DNA of 35,755 bases from Caballeronia choica (GTDB taxonomy: Bacteria > Pseudomonadota > Gammaproteobacteria > Burkholderiales > Burkholderiaceae). The notes under the pieces were generated by a model. It was not told the DNA's origin, made no database searches, and worked only from the letters and a program-made list of their open reading frames with translations. The translations under genes and the position numbers were made by a program. The stretch is from positions 1 to 35,755 of the forward strand of contig NZ_FCON02000081.1 of assembly GCF_001544535.1 (NCBI RefSeq), given 5' to 3'. This document shows, piece by piece, positions 33,938 through 35,755 of the stretch (position 1 is its first letter; each line of letters opens with the position of its first letter).

Positions 33938-34278
33938 TCGGCCTGCCGGCTGGCACGCGCATCTGGATCGCCGCAGGTGTCACTGACATGCGCGCCGGAT
34001 TCCAGGGGCTGGCGGCGAAGGTGCAGACGGCGCTCGAGGAGAATCCGCTGGGCGGCAACGTCTTCATTTTTCGTGGGCGACGCGGCGATCTCGTGAAGCT
34101 GCTTTGGGCGACTGACGACGGACTCTGGCTGCTCGCAAAACGATTGGAGCGAGGCCGTTTTATCTGGCCCCAGGCCGACGGCGGAAAGATCCATCTGACG
34201 AGCGCCCAGTTGTCGATGCTGCTCGAAGGTATCGATTGGCGGCAGCCACGACGCAGCGCTGCACTGTCAATGTTGTAG
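33934..34278 (+). CDS. tnpB: IS66-family accessory protein TnpB
   Basis: A 114-residue IS66 Orf2 protein with the family motifs IWIAAGVTDMRAGFQGLAA, NVFIFRGRRGDLVKLLWATD and RFIWPQADGGKIHLT. Its ATG overlaps the tnpA stop, and tnpC begins 30 bases after it. Intact. Confidence 0.92.
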   Translation: MIGLPAGTRIWIAAGVTDMRAGFQGLAAKVQTALEENPLGGNVFIFRGRRGDLVKLLWATDDGLWLLAKRLERGRFIWPQADGGKIHLTSAQLSMLLEGIDWRQPRRSAALSML

Positions 34279-34308
34279 ACCGCATCGAGGGCTCGTAAAC
34301 TGCGATGC

Positions 34309-35689
34309 ATGTCCGATTACAAGCCGCTTCCCGATACTGTTGCCGAGCTCCAGGCCCTGGTGCTCGCGCAGCAGGCATCGTTGCTCGAACAGCAGGCATC
34401 GATCGCGAACATGGTGCGGGAGATCGCTGCTCGGGACGACGAGATTGAGCGCCTGAAGGCGCAGATCGACAAGCTCCGGCGAATGTACTTCGGGAGCAAG
34501 TCCGAGCAACTGGCGCGGCAAATCGATAAGCTCGAAGCGCAGCTGGAAGACCTGACGGCCGCTCGAGGGGCCCTCGAGGCGCGAAGTCAACGAGACAAGA
34601 CGTCGGCACCGCCGGTCGACAAATCCTGCGCACGCGAGCCCCTGCTGCCGCACTTGCCGCGTGAAAAGATCGAGCTCAAACCGGATTCGGCCTGCCCCAG
34701 ATGCGCGACGACCATGCAGCTGCTTGGCGAGGACGTGTCCGAACAACTCGCGCGCGTCGCGGCCGTGTTCAAGGTGATCCGCACGATCCGCCACAAGCTG
34801 CTCTGTCCTGATTGCGGTCACACACATCGAACAACCTGCGATGCCCAGCCTGCCAATCGAGCGCAGCATCGCACATCCAAGCCTGCTGGCAGATATTGCG
34901 GTATCGAAGTTCGCGGATCACCAGCCGCTGTATCGCCAATCGGAGATCGCGGCGCGCGACGGCGTGTCACTGGATCGCGCCAGCATGGGACGCTGGATCG
35001 GGCAGATCGCCGAACTCTGCGGACCGCTTGTTGAAGCGATCAAGCGCTACGTTCTCGCCCCCGGGAAGCTGCACAGCGACGACACGACGGCGCCCATGCT
35101 CGCGCCGGGAAACAGGAAGACCGCGACTGGCCGCTTCTGGGTCTACGTCAAGGATGATCGCCGCTCGGGCTCACCTGACCCGGCCGCGGTTTGGTTCTCG
35201 TTCACGTCGGATCGCAAGGGCGTGCATCCGCAGACCCATCTCGCTAACTTCAAGGGGATACTGCAGGCAGATGCCTATGCCGGTTTCGATAAGTTGTACG
35301 CGAGCGGCGAGGTCCACGAAGCGGCATGCTGGGATCACGCGAGGAGGTACATATACGATGTTCACGTGCGCACGCCGACTCCGGATATCCAGCAACTGCT
35401 CGAGATGATCGGCGAGCTCTACAGCATCGAAGCCTGCATTCGCGGCAAGCCACCCGACGAGCGGTTGCGCGTGCGACAGGAGAAGAGCAAACCGTTGCTC
35501 GCGACGTTCGAATCGACGATCAAGGCGAAGCTCGCGACGCTGTCGAAGAAGTCCGCTCTGACGGCGGCGATCAACTACTCGCTGAACCACTGGGCAGCGC
35601 TCACGTTTTATTGCGAAGACGGTCGCGCCGAGATCAGCAACGCACTCGCAGAAAATGCCCTGCGTTGCGTGGCCCTCGGGAGAAATAAT
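34309..35689 (+). pseudogene. tnpC: IS66-family transposase TnpC, frameshifted and truncated
   Basis: The first about 170 codons encode the N-terminal leucine-zipper region (EIERLKAQIDKLRRMYFGSK) and the zinc finger with CPRC and CPDC. A one-base shift at the CA-repeat around 34820-34827 then moves the frame. The remainder (from HIEQPAMPSLPIER, through KFADHQPLYRQSE, LHSDDTTAPML and DAYAGFDKLY, to ENALRCVALGRNN) continues in the next frame to 35689. There the expected FLFAG-like segment is replaced by unrelated sequence. Without the C-terminal end and with a shifted frame it should be inactive. Confidence 0.85.
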
Positions 35690-35755
35690 GTGGATCTGGA
35701 AATTATGTGGAGTCCGTCACTCTCGAAGAGTGCCATGCGAGTCGCCGAAGCGATC
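35690..35755. other. Unidentified sequence interrupting IS66, with direct repeats
   Basis: From 35690 the sequence no longer matches the IS66 transposase. Two imperfect 12-base direct repeats, AAATAATGTGGA (35683-35694) and AAATTATGTGGA (35700-35711), straddle the junction. This looks like the terminus of another mobile element running out of the window, but 66 bases are too few to name it. Confidence 0.4.

Larger units (their letters stand above)
33425..35689 (+). mobile_element. IS66-family element, 3' part interrupted
   Basis: It begins with the IS66-type terminus GTAAGCGGCT at 33425, inside the IS6 transposase remnant, and carries the usual tnpA, tnpB and tnpC genes in order. The reading frame of tnpC leaves the family consensus after codon 35687-35689, where other sequence starts, so the right end is not seen. 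Confidence 0.85.

Noticed and set aside
1-35755. CRISPR arrays, tRNA and rRNA genes
   Set aside because: No regularly spaced repeat arrays and no tRNA- or rRNA-like sequences were noticed on either strand, although this was by eye only.

Overview
The window is a GC-rich piece of a Gram-negative genome. Codon use, gene families and insertion sequences (IS5, IS1182, IS6, IS110/IS1111 and IS66 types) point to a Burkholderiaceae member such as Paraburkholderia, Burkholderia, Caballeronia or Cupriavidus. Genus and replicon cannot be settled from sequence alone. A fragment resembling a KfrA-type DNA-binding protein and the IS load suggest a megaplasmid or accessory region.

Region 1 (1-7870): a minus-strand acyl-CoA operon faces away from a LysR regulator. 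In transcription order it encodes an enoyl-CoA hydratase, a thiolase-like protein, a DUF35 OB-fold partner, a glutaryl-CoA-dehydrogenase-like enzyme and an ADP-forming-type acyl-CoA synthetase. A decayed TctC solute-receptor gene and the start of an MFS transporter follow. The thiolase-like protein lacks the usual Cys and His residues and sits next to DUF35, so a retro-aldol cleavage is more likely than thiolysis. The divergent intergenic region carries a perfect inverted repeat suited to LysR binding.

Region 2 (7871-10200): a complete IS5-type element with CTAA target duplications, followed by about 1 kb of sequence in which no intact gene is recognised.

Region 3 (10200-28780): the core of the window. 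A plus-strand operon encodes DUF1329, DUF1302 (outer-membrane barrel-like), an RND/MMPL transporter and a YCF48-like beta-propeller, a set that looks like a trans-envelope transport system. It converges on a minus-strand operon encoding one HyuA-type and two HyuB-type hydantoinase/oxoprolinase subunits, a Rid-family protein, an alpha/beta hydrolase, a VanB-type reductase, a Rieske oxygenase and a DUF1097 membrane protein. A TetR gene lies upstream. The two operon promoters and the tetR promoter each carry the same inverted repeat (ATAGGT-N6-ACCTAT) in exactly the same register, with its last three bases forming the start of the -10 box. This predicts one TetR regulon that couples uptake or export of a hydrophobic compound to its oxidative and hydrolytic breakdown. 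The substrate is unknown; a methylated or cyclic-amide compound fits the enzymes.

Region 4 (28780-35755): a mobile-element graveyard. A frameshifted IS1182-type element is followed by a KfrA-like remnant, then an IS6-type element split by an IS110/IS1111-type element and cut off by an IS66-type element. The IS66 element is itself interrupted near the window end. The IS110 element's 3' noncoding segment contains nine bases complementary to its own insertion site, as expected for a target guide in a bridge/seek RNA.
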